A stretch of DNA of 64,000 bases from Struthio camelus (Eukaryota; Chordata; Aves; Struthioniformes; Struthionidae), in NCBI RefSeq assembly GCF_040807025.1, contig NC_090968.1, positions 248,001-312,000 on the forward strand, written 5' to 3'. Under the pieces are notes generated by a model that was given only the letters and a program-made list of their open reading frames with translations, searched no databases and had not been told where the DNA came from. Positions 1 to 12,998 of the stretch are shown here, piece after piece; position 1 is the stretch's first letter; every line of letters begins with the position of its first letter. The position numbers were made by a program, and so were the translations under genes.

Positions 1-517
1 GGAGAAAGGGCAGGGTGCCCAAGAATGGCAAGGATGCCCACGTTCCCCGGGGGCAGCATGTTGGTTCCTGAGCTTTCTGGCAGCTCCCAGTTCGTAAAGG
101 AAGAGTTGCTCTGAGAACTGTCTGAATGCATGCTCCCCCAGCCTCCTGTGCTCTGCTGATGCGGCTGGTACTGGTGCAAAGAGGGACCTCTTCCTTTCCG
201 GAGGAAGGAGGGAGGCAGATGTCGGCAATTCCTAGGCAGTTCCTGAGCCGGGACATTTTTCAATGTCTTTCCTTCCTCTCTTGCTGAGTTAGGAGGAGAC
301 TGACCCATGACACCTCCCTGTCATGGGAGGGCACCGAGGCCTTCCTGGGTGATAGGCACCAGTGCCTGTGTTCTTTCTTCTCATCCTGAAAGAAGCCTCG
401 TGTGGGTTTCTGTGCCAATGGCTCTTCTGCACCGCTGCCTGCACCATAGTCCGCCCTCCACACTGCCCTCCGCAGTCTTCCCAGGAAGGGCAATGATCTC
501 GGCCTCTCTTTCTGCAG
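1..517 (+). other. Intron of the copy 1 TOPORS-like gene
   Basis: Equals the right half of the 996-bp intron seen in full at 18180-19175. It ends in a pyrimidine tract (GCCTCTCTTTCTGCAG) just before the RING exon. In-frame stops lie immediately upstream, so the RING exon needs this acceptor. I see nothing else in this stretch. Confidence 0.6.
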
Positions 518-1392
518 CGGAGTGCAGCATCAGCAGCTGAGGCACCTGCAACGGATGGCAGCTCCTTACCCTCAGCTCCCCCCAGCCCTCTGCAGCAGAC
601 AACACCAAGACCTGCAGCTCCAGACGCTACGTGTCCCATCTGCCTGGACACCTTGGACAACGTGGCCTACATAAAACCTTGCTTCCATAAGTTTTGCTTT
701 AGTTGTGTGTTCCGGTGGTCGAAAACAAAGGCCGAATGCCCGCTGTGCAAGCAGGCTTTCCGATCAATTCTGCACACAGTGGTGGCAGAAGATGACTACC
801 AGGAGCATGTCATCACCACGAGCTTGCCGCAGCCACACAGTCTGCCCAGCAGCCGCGGCGAAGCTCTGATGATGGGGCAGCTCGAGCAGGAGGAGAAGCC
901 TGGAGAGAGTTGCTGGCTCCTGCCGACCCCCAGGACAGTGACTCCTCGTCAGACAGTTGTGTCCTTGTAGGGTCCTGGAAGCCCTGGGCAGAGGGAAGCC
1001 CTGAATGCATTGTGCTCTCCTCAGACTCAGAGCACTCAGCCGCGGCAGAGGAAAAGGAAGCTGGGCAGAATGAGCAGCCGCTCCATGGGTCCAGCCGGAG
1101 CTGCAGCAAAGCCAGCGGGAGCTGCTTGCCCAGCTCCGCCATGCCGAAGGAAACTGGCTGGAGCTGCCGCAGCTGCTGCCCCACTGCCCCCAGGGAGGAG
1201 ACAGAGCCCCGGCAGGGGCAGATGGAGGATGTGGCTGGTTGCTCTGTGCAGGGCTGCAGCCAGATCCCCTTTGCTCCTGGCAGCGGCAGGCAATGCTCAC
1301 CCGGGAGTCCCCGGCTGCCCAGAAAGAGGAGGGCAGGCAGCCCCGAGGCCTGTACCCAGCCCAGCAAGAGGCAGGCATGGCCTCAGCGTTAG
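518..1392 (+). pseudogene. TOPORS-like: TOPORS-like RING E3 ligase, copy 1, truncated by an 805-bp deletion
   Basis: The large exon starts after the acceptor ending at 517. The C3HC4 RING coded from about 635 is intact (Cys and His ligands all present). After the codons for EHVI the sequence jumps at 815/816 from the point equal to 19473 to that equal to 20279, removing 805 bp. That length is not a multiple of three, so the frame shifts and stops at 968-970, giving about 150 residues. The lost part includes the whole conserved region downstream of the RING. The former 3' coding part remains up to the old stop at 1390-1392 but out of frame. The first exon lies left of the window. A RING-only product is conceivable, but a dead copy is more likely. 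Confidence 0.88.
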
Positions 1393-4300
1393 GAAGGAGA
1401 GAGGAAGATGGCCAGGGAGCAGAGACGAGAGCAGCCAGAGAAGCCTGTGGCAATGGCGGCTAGGTAAGAAGACCGAAAGAAGTGGAAAACGGGCTGGACT
1501 GCTGCCCTCCAAGGGTTGTCTTCAGCGGTACAAGGTCTGGCAGTCAGCTGACTGTGAGTAGTGGCCTCCTTGGGAGAAGGTAGCAATGCTAGGGCAAAGA
1601 CTGGTTCAGGTGTTCTTAATGAGGCGATGGAGGGCTCTCGGGGCAAGCTTGGAGTAGGAGTTGGACTAGACGCTGGCAGATGCAGGGCCCACACGGATGA
1701 GGAAGTCTGTCAGTCCCCCCAGCAGTTATTCTAGGAGATGGCTGTCTGAAAGCACCTTTGGCAGGACACTGCGGGGCCAGGTTTGTATAAAGACCAGTGC
1801 AATCCAGCTGGTTGCCGTGACAAATGCTGAGGAGAGTGAAGGGGTCCCTCGTGACTCACTTGCCTTCTGTCACCCTCTGCTCTCCCTTGGCAGGCAAGGA
1901 AGTGGTGGGTTTTCCGCACAGACCTGAGGTGCACCGAGCCCCTCTCCTTGTGTGTGTGTGGGCCTCCCACCAAAATGCCTGAGCTCCCCTGCAGCTGTTC
2001 CCCAAATGGCCCTGTCTGGGCTGGAGAACGGGGAGGCATAAAACTCCCCAGCATACACTTCTGGGGAGGAACCCTCTCAGCTTCCCCTCTGCTGGAAAAA
2101 TGGCTTGCCTCCGTGTTTCTGCTCCTTTCGCTCTCACCCCACCTGCTCTAGGGGCTTTTAATCTCCTTGCGTGCCTTACTTCTTCCCCTTTGCGTTGTTG
2201 GCGTGCAGTGCTAACCACGGTGTTGGAGCGGGTGCCACCTTCCAGGTAAGAAGCTGGCCCTGGGGTTTTTCACCAGTGCTGCTGCTGGCTAAGGAGCTCG
2301 TCACCTGAACGCACTTAAGGCACCTGGGATGTGAGCTGCTGGAGAGCTGCCAGAGCTCAGGATGCAAGAAGACTGGCTTGAATTGTCTAGCTCTCCTCAG
2401 CTTGGAGGCAGAGCTAGCCCTGCCAGGACATGGCTTCCAGGCTGACAACCCTGCTTTGAAGCTTCTTTGAAGCAGGAGCAAAATCATTTCTGGGAGGTGT
2501 GTCACATTCCGCATGTCCGATGGCTGCTGAAGACCGGGCTGCAGCAGTGGTGAGCGTAGCTGTGGCTGTGGGGGTTGGCAGGGCTGAGCAATGCAGCCTC
2601 TGGCCTCTCTCCCCAGGCCCCCTGCAATGAGGTGAGGAACTGCTCACTGAGGTGAGCCCATCTCCACGCTTGTGCCTCAGGGGGCATGTTATTCCCAGCT
2701 CACAGAGGCCTTCAGCTTTCCCACATGTTAACTTAGGAGTTAACATCTCTGCCTGAAAGCAAACCCTGGGACTGCAACCTTGGCTAGGTTTTGGTAGGAA
2801 CAACGGGAACTCCCAGCTCGATACAAAGGGAGGCACTCCCAGCGCAGCACCCTAAGCCCAGGCTGACGGAGGCAGGCTCTCTTGTGCTCCTGCTTTCTGA
2901 GCCAGGGACTCTGGGGTCCTTGGCTGCACAAAGGCACAGCTCCAGCTGAAGTGGTGCCGGTTAGACTCGCCAACCCAGCAGCCACTGTGTGCTCCGGCTT
3001 CCCTAAAACACAGGCGGCATCTCCCCTTCCTCCTCTCGCAGCTCTTCCAGAGAACACTTGTGCGCAACTAGCTTTCAGGACTGGTCTCTGATGTCCTATG
3101 GCTCCCTGTCAGCGTGAGTCAGAGAGGATTTGGGGCAAACTCCCGTCCTCAGGCTTTTCCCTTAGCCAGCACCAGGCAACACCATGCCGAGATGAGATTT
3201 CCCTCACTTGTCTATCGAGATATATTTCTCTGGAGTCACGAGAGTGATAACAGGAGTGCAGTGAGAAATTAAATAATAACACAAGCTTGTTCTTCCAGGA
3301 AAAAAGTATTGCCTACTCACCCGCAGGATTCCGCAGAGGCGCCAAAACCTCGTCCAGCTGAGATGCTGGGGAAGCTTCACCTACAGGCACACCTGCAATC
3401 AGAGAGGAGATTTGCTTCCCTTCTATACCATGACATACATCTTTTGAGCCAGCATCGGGATTACAGAGGGGGAAAAGAAACGCTTAAAAAGAGACAAAGC
3501 TTGTCCTTGCCAGCAAAAAAAGTCTGACTCCTTACCAGTGGCGTCCTGCAGAGGCTCCCTTACCTCTCCCAGCTGAGCAGCTGGGTACGCAGTGTCCACG
3601 GGCACATCGGTAAGCAGACACGGAGCAGCAGAACTGCGCTGGGCCGACAGTGAACACCCAGGGACTGGCTGAGGCCCAGAGGGGAGAAATGACCGTCCCC
3701 ACACTTGCCTGCCTGCAGTGCGCTGGAGCTGGGAGAGAACCCAGGAGTTTGGACTCCCAGTCAGCCCTTCCCCTGCTCTACGCCAATGACCCCTGCCCTT
3801 CCGCTTCCCACACGTTCCGAGTCCCAGAGCACCTCGCCAGAGCAGGAGAGACTTCCAGTCTCTACCATTTCTCACTGCTGAGGACTTGCCTTTGCAATCT
3901 TGAGATCACGCCTAATTCAAGAAACTTTATTTTGAAGTGCCAAAATTCCTTCTGGAAACAACCACACAAAGCTCTGGAGCCCTCAGGACACATCAGCACA
4001 TTAGCCCCACTGAGCTTCCTTTCTTTTGCTTGAACCAAAAGAACTAACTGCAGCGGCAGGTTATTCTTTCTTAGGCAAAGCTGCAGCACAAGCACCTCAC
4101 CCGTGTTTCTCCCAGTGCCTTATAGGCAGCAGAGGGATGCTGAAGCAGGAGAATAAGGAGCTGGAGAATAAGTTCCATGTTTGCAGAGTGCTCTCCAGTG
4201 GCTCTCCCTCTCCCTGCCACGGGGCTCCTCAGCCCTTCTCTTCACCAGGGAAGCTCAGCTCAGGGGCTGTGTGGTGTCTCGGAAATGCTCGCCCATCTCT

Positions 4301-4611
4301 CACAGACTTTTCAGCACTCTTGCCGGCAACAAGGGACTCACTAGAACAGCAGAGGCGGCGCATCCACAGCAACAGCTCTACACCTCCCCCCTTCCCCACT
4401 CTTGGCACTGAATCGGGAAAGCATCCGAGTTCCTCTGCTCAACAGAGGCAAGGGCAGCCCCCCTCGCAACCTGGCCAAATGGTCCTTCCCAGAGACACGG
4501 CTGGCCGCAGGGGCACCTCCCTCCCAGGGCTCCCCTCCACCTCCACGGCACGATGGAGAACACAGCCTGCAAACGGATCCCACCGCTCCTGCCAAGGCTC
4601 TTTTGAGAATG

Positions 4612-4900
4612 TAGGGTAGTTACAGTGATAGGATGCTGTTAGGATAGCTAGCGTAGAGTTGGTTATCATAGTCTTAGCGTGTAGTTACTTACAGTATTCT
4701 TAGAGCAGTTGGAGTATCCTTAGGTCATTGTAATTTCTCTAAGGGTAGGAGACAGCTAGTCTGCCTGGCTATACTTAGGGCAGTTATTATAGTTATCATA
4801 TAGTTACCATTAGCATTATTACTTATAGTTAGAGTTAGTTAGAGTTACTGTTCGTAGTTATCCTTAGGCCATAGTAATTCTTGCTGGAGGGTAGTTAATG
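4612..4900. repeat. TAG/TTA-rich imperfect repeat tract, copy 1
   Basis: About 290 bp dominated by variants of TAGTTA, TTAGG and GTTAGAG, with clear compositional contrast to the GC-rich DNA on both sides. No exact unit length is visible. It is found in all four units at the same relative place. Confidence 0.6.
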
Positions 4901-7900
4901 TTAGAGGAGAGTATTAGGATGGTTTCAGATAGCTAGCCTGGCAGGAGGCTAGCTCCCCCACTCCCCACCAGCTGGGGCACAGCAAGCTCATGGGCTTGCA
5001 CTTTAGGTGCAGTAGCTAACTCCTAAGAGAGGAACTGTCTGCACAGGCAGGACAAGAAGAAAAAAGCTTAATCCCTACGTTGCAGCCGATAGAGGAAAAT
5101 CGGAGTGCTGGCTGCTTTTTGGAAGAAGGCGTCAGAAACATAATTAACACGAGAGTTCCTCAGCAGGAGGTGATCACAGTGTTACCCTCACAGGGCATGT
5201 CTCCCCACAGCTGCTGCGGCGTTGTTTCCCACACCATCTTCCTGCAGAAGGAAGACCCTTGACTCGCACCCGAAAAACATGCCACTGAAAAGGAATCCTA
5301 GGAGAAAGCAGCAGAAATACGCTTAAGCATCCCAGCTGCCAAGTCTTTCAGGTGACAAAGTTCATCTGAGGAACACCCCATACCTGCCACTTTGGGGGCA
5401 GCATGGTTTTGCCCACCCCCCTCCTGAATGGGGGCAAGACAGGACAACCCAGCAAAACCACATCGCCTTCACTAACAACAGCTTGCAAGCCCCTGAGGAA
5501 AAGCTGCCCCTCAAAACAACTCCTGTTTTAACAGGTCACAGGGTTAAACACCTTCCTCCCCTAAAGACATTACAAAGCCATTGGCTGCCGTCCCTTGCCC
5601 AAGAGGAACTGCACAGCTTCTGCTGGCAAGCAGGTATCAGAAATCCAGGCAGACAACACAGCTCTGCCCTGTGAGCTTCCAGCCCTGATCCCACCCACCA
5701 AACATGGGGGAGCTACAAACCCCCCCGGGCCCTGCCCCGGACACTTCACAGCTACAGAACTGCCCCACTTCTCTCATTTCGGCAAGGCATCTGTTACTGT
5801 TCAGGAGTTCCTCTCACCCGTGTGAAATGACACGGGTTTGTCTCTGGAGACACAATCTGCCTACTTGCCCAGAAAAACCCCACAGCCGCTTCCATTCAGT
5901 CACTGTGGAATTTCCAAATGAATGCAAAACAGAGGGAGAACTTTCCTCTCTCTCGGTTTCCCAGCCCACTTGCCCTCTCAGCTGGTACATCAAGAACAGG
6001 ACGAGATGCCTGTGGGCTTTCTCTAAGAGCTTAGGCTCAGTAGTACAGATTAAGGCCTCATGAGGAGGAGGTCCAGTTCCCTTTTCCGGGCGGAACAACC
6101 CACTCCGGAACAGAGATGTCTTTGTAACGCCTCCTTTGTAGCGCCGCCTTCTGATGTCTTTGCGCCTTCCCTTCTTCCGGCAGAGAGTGGCTGCTTAAAA
6201 CAAAACCAAAGCAAAAAAGCACCCCACTCATTCATCTCCCTGTTTTGGGCCAAAAGAGCTGCAGAAGGATCAAAGGACACCGAATGGCTGCGCAATAAAG
6301 CATCAGAGGATATTCACTGCAGGGGAAGTAAAGCATCTAGGGGGCCAAAACACCCAAACCTTAACTTTACATGCACAAATGACAGGCTGTGACCTAGTGG
6401 TTATTGGCCAGGGAGACCCAGCCAGTCAAGCAGAGCGCTCCATGAAAGCACGTGCTCCTTGCTTTGCCGAGGTCAAAAGGAGGAAAGCAAATGCAAGAAG
6501 AAAAGGGACAGAGAATCAGGCAAGGAACCGCATTAGGCCCTTCCACAGATTCACGGTGTGCCTGAGTGGGTGCCCCTCTGCAAGCACAAATACAGGAAAG
6601 GCCCTTGGGCTACTGCCTCTGGCAGGGGAAGCTCCCAGGCCACAGCCTGCTGGAAGAATGCTCGGAGGAAAAAAAAAGAAAACATCAGTATATAGTGCCC
6701 TCTTCTGATCCTCCTTCCTAGACAGCTGCTGTTCAACACTGCCCAAGAGAGTGCCAGTGTGAACCAACAGCTCGTTTGACCCAGTGGACCCCGCTGCTCC
6801 TGCTCTGGAAAGCTGTTGGTGTAATCGTCTTCCCCACCTCGGCATCAATGGCAAAGACATCTAAGGAAGCCAGGTTAGCTAGAGATTTGTGTTACGCCAG
6901 CTAACACATGCAGAAATGCTTGCTAACGCTGCAGAGCTGCAATAATTTGGAAGCTCTAACAGTGGGAGGTGCCAGGAGGAGAGTTACAAAGCTCTTGGAA
7001 GAACGCAATGCCCTCCGTGGACAGCACGCTTCCGCTTCAGCTGTCAGGCTGCTACTAGGAAGCCCCTCCCCGACAGTCTGCCCTCAGGTCAAAAGCCTAG
7101 CTTTACTGATTGCTCTCTAAAGGCAGTTCCTTTGTGCCAGGGGCCACCACGTACTTCACAGCAAAGCTTTGGCTCTGAATATACTGGGGAGTTGGCACAA
7201 CCCAGGCATCCAAGACCCTGCAAGGAGGGCTCATGCTACGGCCTGACATAGGCTGGGAGCAGCACCATGAGGCTAAAGGGAGAGCAACCCATACGCCCCA
7301 TCCTCAAGGACAAAAAGGATGAGGTCTGCTATCCTTGCAGGTTTTTAAGGAACTGCTTGTTAACACCACATAAGACCCAAGTGCTTTGGAATTAAGTAAA
7401 TCCTTGCTCAGGAACCAAAACAACCAATAGGCATGGCAGGGATTGAACTGCCAAGCCGGAAGGTCCAAATACATCGGCTCACTCAAGCAGCCTTGGAAGC
7501 GGATGCAGCAGCAGCCGCACTGCTGAGGCTCTTGTGCATCCCGGTGCAATTCAGGGCATGCCCGCATCGTGACGGAGGAAGGATGAGCACTCTCACTGTC
7601 GGTTAGGTAACTGCCTTGCTCATAAGCATGTGAATTAATGAATCATCGAGTTAACAAATCAGTGAACTAGCTAATTAAGTAACTACAGAATTAATGACTT
7701 AGGCTAGTCTGCACAGAAAGGATTCACTCTTTCTTTGCTTTTGGGTTTTTTTTTCTTTTTTACCTAATAAGCTCATAAGACTAAAGTTGGTTTCACAAAG
7801 TACGCTGTCCTGTAAATTTGAGAGATCACAACGTGACACACAGATCCGCCTTTTCCTGGGAGAGACCTACAACCAACACTCAGGGTAGCCCATGCTCATT

Positions 7901-8698
7901 GTGCTTTAAAGGCACCCAAGCCAGTATGGTGATAAGAGACTCTGTACCTGACCAGATCATTTCGCAGTGGGCCCCAAGCATCACCACATTGATGTCTGCA
8001 CTGACAGATGGGAAAGTGTTCGGAGAAAAACCACGAGTCAGCTTTCAAGCACCATTAGATGTATGGGGCTCTCAGGTTATGAGGGACAACGCAGACAGAT
8101 TCCTCATACGCACTGGCTGAGTAGGAAGCGTCAACTCGGACAAAGAGGCCTTCTGACTATCATGTGAAAGTTGACGAGGACTGGAGCACGGCATCTGCTG
8201 GGGCTTTAACTGCAAGACTCCACACTGGACCAAGTTAGTCATTTTGCAAGAAGGGATGCTGCTCCTGCCTCACAAGCAGAGCTTGTCATTTTGTACCACC
8301 CAACAGCCTTTCCTCAGATTCCAGGATCTACCCCAAAATAATTACAAAACTCATAGCTTTGCATAACAATGGCACAGACATGTGAAAAAAGTACTTGTCA
8401 ACTACCACGTAAATAACAAACAGTGAAAAGAGGAAAAAAACCCAGCTCATGGGGACAATAGCAAATGTGTGCACATGACATTCTGACAAACTGCTGGCTA
8501 GAGAAGAAAATTGTTTGCCAGCAATCCAATTACACCTGACCTCCCTGCAGGGGACAATTCAGGACACCTGCAACAGTTCCATGCCTTCAGCTTTCTAGAG
8601 AAGCTCCAGAGAAGACACGAACCTGATCTAAACAAGGGAACTTGGCTTGTCCCGAAAAGGTGCAATTTGCTTACTTGCTTTGGAAGCTCTGCCATCAT

Positions 8699-8721
8699 AA
8701 ACAAACAAACAAACAAACAAA
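8699..8721. repeat. (AAAC)n microsatellite, copy 1
   Basis: About five and a half tandem AAAC repeats, followed shortly by a run of nine C. The tract is the same length in copies 1-3. Confidence 0.9.
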
Positions 8722-9360
8722 ATACCATGCACACCCCCCCCAAACAAACAGTTACAAAGGGATTATTTAAGAGTCTTGCCTAAAGTCTGCATTAATGTAA
8801 GACCAGGGCACCCAAAGGTGCACACAGAATTTGTCACTCACCATTACTGCAAACAGCCAGACACTACAAAGGTCAGCCCGAGGAGAAGAGGGTTAAGTAA
8901 CAATACCCACTCTTGACCAGAGAGACTGTTGTTCTGTCCTTCTTTACCAAACACTTGGTGCGTTAGAAGCCGTTTGATCACACAGGGCAAGACCCATTTT
9001 CTCCTCGTGATTCAGAAGGGAACAGGGGAGTCTTGGCTTTCCTAAAGCAGCCATAGCCAGGAAACACTGATGCACAGAAGGCAGAAGCAAGGAAACGTGA
9101 ACCCCTGCTTAGCTAGCTCCGTCTCCAGCAGCAATGCACACCTCAAGCAGAGGGTTTTGCTCTGTCTTTACCATTTGGGTTTAAGCAAGGGCCTGGGCGA
9201 AAGGAATTAAGGACATTTGTGTCGAGGAACATTGGAAACAAATGGAAGAAAACGGGCCCTAACCTGTAAAGGGTTTGAAAAAGTTCTTGATGCAAAGGAG
9301 AGCAACGGGCTTGAGCTGGCTTCAACCCACGTATTCCTTCCTGGCGACTGGGGAGGCCCA

Positions 9361-9548
9361 GCGTTGTGACAGTGAGCCCATGATAGTAATGGGTAAAGGG
9401 GATCACATTGGTGTTGTGATGGAACTGTATAATGCAACTGCTAGAGTTTGTGAAGTGTACACTTGCATTGTGGTTTCAGACTGTTGCTGTATCGCTCTGC
9501 TAAATCAGACATCCCATGTAGCATCAAATACCTCGAAAGGAAACTGTT
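9361..9548 (+). repeat. Dispersed repeat, first member of a diverged pair, copy 1
   Basis: Aligns by eye with 15031-15235 of the same unit. Shared landmarks in the same order are GCGTTGTGAC at the left end, CACATTGGT followed by TTGTGAT, TGCTAAATCA, an ACATCA-like block and AAGAAACT/GGAAACT at the right end. Between them the two are well diverged. Probably an interspersed element fragment (LTR or LINE piece); the family is not recognised. Confidence 0.55.
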
Positions 9549-9639
9549 ATGGGGATGGGAGCTCTCACAGCTCCAGGCCTTTCTGCCCCTGTTGCGCTAC
9601 AACACTGGCTGAAAGCACCACTCCGTTTCCCCCGGAGGG

Positions 9640-9983
9640 TGGCAAACAGCTCCCGCGCCCAGCTCAGGTTTCGGGGGCCAGTTCCCTTCCAGCGACTCCC
9701 ACAGGGGAGCCCAGCAGAGCGGGGCCCAGCGGCAGCAGCCTTTCCTGGCGGAGGCTCCGCTGGAGGACAACTCCCACTGCCCCGGGGCCGGCCTCACGCT
9801 GCTGGGGCGAGGGCAGGAGCCGGAGCCGCCCGCGAGGCCGCGTGTGGAGAGAGCAGAGAGCTCGGAGCTGTGACGTGCGGGTCTGCGGGGGACCGGCCTC
9901 AGGCGGCGGTGGGGAGGGCAGTGGCACCTGGCGCTGCAGGGCCCCGGGCCTGGGCTGCTGAAGAGAAGGAAGGGGAGGCCCAG
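9640..9983 (+). promoter_or_regulatory. CpG-rich promoter-like segment ending in a splice donor, copy 1
   Basis: A dense run of CpG in otherwise CpG-poor surroundings. It contains a TGACGT CRE half-site near 9871 and ends at CAG followed by GTAATGAG (donor at 9984). It could be a CpG-island promoter and first exon for a + strand transcript; the only supported + strand exon downstream is the TOPORS-like exon of the next unit, about 9 kb away. A 1-bp difference near 9951 against copies 2 and 3 changes the frame, so this is more likely untranslated than coding. Confidence 0.35.
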
Positions 9984-10037
9984 GTAATGAGAAGCTCCTG
10001 TGTGTCTTCGGCCTTGCGGCTGAGGAAGTAAAAGGGG

Positions 10038-10343
10038 GTGATTGTGGTGGTGCTGATGAGGGGCCTGGAGGACATCCCCTGTCTGGAGATGGTCAGCAAG
10101 AGCATGCTGGTGCTGGCCAAAGTGGTGCATGAGCTGAAGGGCAAGGACCTGGGCTCCGCTTTCAGGGACACTGCCAAGTGCAAAGACCATGGCGGGGCAC
10201 GGTGGCCCTCACGAGTCCACAACGTCTGCTCGATTCACACGCCGTCTCCAGGCTCGGACGCCTTTGCCTGCTCAACACCCTGGGACAAGACAACCCTGGG
10301 CCTTGGAAAGTACACCGAGTACACCAAAGGAAGGAAACCCTGA
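10038..10343 (+). other. Coding-like fragment of unknown origin, copy 1
   Basis: The first 150 bp or so read as an open frame with G or C at nearly every third position (VIVVVLMRGLEDIPCLEM and on to about LGSAFRDTAKCKD), a pattern expected of real coding sequence. The tail to 10343 looks random. No start codon context or acceptor is convincing. It may be an exon remnant of a captured gene. Family not recognised. Confidence 0.25.
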
Positions 10344-10555
10344 ACCCCCTCCCCCCCAACAACCACCTCAAATCACCCCCTGCCCACAAAGGCCACCATG
10401 TGAAAAGACTCTGGGGCTCCAAGGGCCTCTCTCTGCGTGCGCACAAAGCACACTCGACCACACCAAAGTGGTCTCCGAGGACGTCTTATTCAGCGGGCAC
10501 CCAGCAGGCTCCACGAGGCCGAGACCTACGGAGACGCGGGGCTGGGCGACGGCTG

Positions 10556-12998
10556 TCAGGAAGGCAGCAGCCCCTCACTCCACAGGCTCAGGGTCTCTCC
10601 CAGCACGTACACCAGGTGAGCATAGCTCTGCTCGGGTAGCAGCCACAGCAGCAGCCGGTAGAGGAACTCCTGGTCATACTGGGAAGCGTAGAGCACCACG
10701 GCGCCCAGCACGAAGCCGACGACCAGCTCCAGGCAGATGAAGAGCATGCAGAGTCTCCTGGGGCACAGCGCAGGCATGGGAGAGGGCGCAGGGCAGGTGC
10801 ATCCCAACCCTCTCCTGCCCTGCACCCACCGCTGGGCCACGCGGGCCCCTTCAGCCAGCCCCACCGTCTGCGCCCCCACCCCCCAACACGCACTGCTCGT
10901 CGCTCCCTGGTGGAGGGTTGCAGAAGAGCCGCCAGGAGCCCAGAAAGAAGAAAGCTTGGCGCAAGGAATGCGCTGCCGGGGCGTGATTCCCAGCTGCAAA
11001 GCCCACAGCCAGTGAGCAGGACCCGCCAGGCCGCAGCCCGCTCGCTGCACAGCAGCCCACACGTGAGCCGCAGGGCATCAGGGACCCCAGGGGCAACTCA
11101 CTGCAGCCACGTAGCCATGCCGCATCTCTTTGCCAGCTCCTGCCTCTCCTGCAGGCCAACACAGAGCGGGGACACTTGTGGGACCCACACGGGGCTGCAT
11201 GGCGCCCCTCTCCCCAGCAAGACCCTGCCAGCTCCTGCAGGCTTTGGCGCTGCCTCTCCCCCTTACCAGCTTTGCTTCCAGCAGCTCCGGCAGCACAGAC
11301 CCCTCCACCTCGGGCTCCTGCTCCATCTGCTGCTTGCTGCAGGCAACAGAGCTTGCTTGGGCGAGCGCTGACCTCCATGGCCGCTGGGGCTGCCCGTCGC
11401 AACATACTGCTGCCCCACAGCAGCCATCGGGGTCTCCTGTCCCACCACATGCTGCACAGAGCCCCTGCATCCCCTCCCCGAGGCCGGCACTGGCGTCCTC
11501 TGGCCCTCCAGCTGCAGCACAGAGCTGCTGCATGCGCCTGTGGGGAGAGGTGTCCCCGGTGCCCACTCACTAGGCATTTTCCAGCTCCAGCTCCTCCACT
11601 TCCTCTCGAAGTGGCCTCAGTTCAGCCCGCAGCACCTGGCAGACAGAAGGGGCCCGGTCCACGTGCCTGCTGCAGCCTCCTCCAAAGCCCCCGGCCAGTG
11701 GGCGCCCACCACCCTCTGCCCTCGCCCCTTTGGCACTACCTTTGCCCGCTTCTCCTGCTCACGCAGCTGCTGCTTCAGCTGGGCCAAGCGCTGCTGCTCC
11801 TGCAACTCACAGGGCACACAATGCAATGCCACCAGTGGAGCTGGCAGCTGGGCAGCCCCCTCCGCCTCCAGCCCCAGGGCTCGGCCCCCTCGCAACTGCC
11901 CCGCCCCAGGGCCCCGGGAGGGCTGGCCACAGACAAGGCCAGCCAAAGGGGAGTCACGGCCCCTGGGGCTAGTGCCCTCCCCAGGCCCACTGCTGGCCAA
12001 GGCTGAGGGGTGCACCGATGCCAGCACTGGCACCCCACCAGCACTGGCACCCCACTGCTGCCAGCGCAGCTCTCCCTCTCCCCTGTACCTCGTCGAGCTC
12101 CTGCAGCCTCATGCGCCTCTCCTCCTTGGCTGCCTGCAAGCGCTCCTGCGGCAGAGGAGAGGAAGAGGAGCACTCAGCAGGGCACGGGCTCTCTCCTGTG
12201 AGATCTGCTCCTGGCAGCGGGTCCCAGGCCCTCCGCCCTCCCGGCTGCCCTCGGCCCCCAGCTCCCACTCTGCCACTGTCCCTCGCACGCGCCTCCCCTC
12301 TGTACCCAGCTCTGCAGGCACCAGCGGGCAGCCAGAGGCCCCTGGCTCCGCTCACCTCCAGCTGGGGCAGCAGCTCCTCCATCACCTGCAGCTCCTGCTG
12401 GCTGCTGCAGCACCGCTGCCTGAGGGCACAGTTCTCCCGCGCCAGCTCCTGGGCAGCAGCCTGCAGCTCCTGCTTCTCCTCCTGCTGCATGGGGAAGGGG
12501 GCAGAGCAGGGCTTCAGAGCCAAGCAGAGGGGGCACAGAGCAGGCCTTCAGCGGGGGCACCACCAGCCCCGCGCACCAAGGCCACTCCACGCCTACCAGG
12601 CACCGCAGCAGCTCCTTGCAATGGCCCCTCTCCTCCTTGCTTTCATTCAGCTGCTCCAGCAGCCTGCTGTGCTCGGCCAGCAGCCCTTCCAGCTCCTCCG
12701 CCCCTCTCCTGCGCCTCTGCTGCCTGCAGCAACGGGGTGCCATCACACCACACGCACCGGCACAGGCCCTCCCACCTGCCTGCCCTTCCTCCGCCAACCT
12801 CCGCACACCTCCCCAGCCTCCTGCATTCCCGCGCCCAGCCACGTCGCGATCACCCCACCTGGCCACCTGCTTGGTCAGGCGGGCGTTTGTGCCCTGCAGC
12901 GCCTCATAGTCCTTCTCCAGCGCCTCCAGGAGATTCAGCAGCTCCTGCTTCTGCGCCTGTACCCGCTGCAGGGCCAGCTTCACATCCGCCACCTCCAT
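10556..12998 (-). CDS. TMCO5-like: TMCO5-like coiled-coil membrane protein, copy 1 (9 exons, 298 aa)
   Basis: Predicted exons on the minus strand: 12998-12859, 12723-12597, 12484-12356, 12145-12089, 11799-11740, 11635-11571, 11336-11267, 11148-11102 and 10757-10556. All joins are GT-AG and phases match, giving 298 aa ending at the TGA at 10558-10556. The architecture is heptad-rich helices for about 220 residues, then one hydrophobic segment near residues 235-256 and a short tail ending in LLPS. Against copies 2 and 3 it has Leu for Ser in exon 5 and Met for Thr just before the membrane segment; both are neutral-looking. The exon 3 donor reads GTGAGC here and GTGAGT in copies 2 and 3. Confidence 0.7.

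Larger units (their letters stand above)
1393..9360. other. Long stretch without a recognised gene, copy 1
   Basis: About 8 kb right of the broken TOPORS-like gene. It holds a TAG/TTA-rich tract (4612-4900), an ETS-motif cluster with a following AATAAA (about 6075-6300), an AT-rich quasi-periodic tract (7625-7705) and an (AAAC)n microsatellite (8699-8721). Splice-like signals occur at about 1464 (donor) and 2209-2245 (37-nt exon candidate). No reading frame resembles a known family. Confidence 0.5.
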
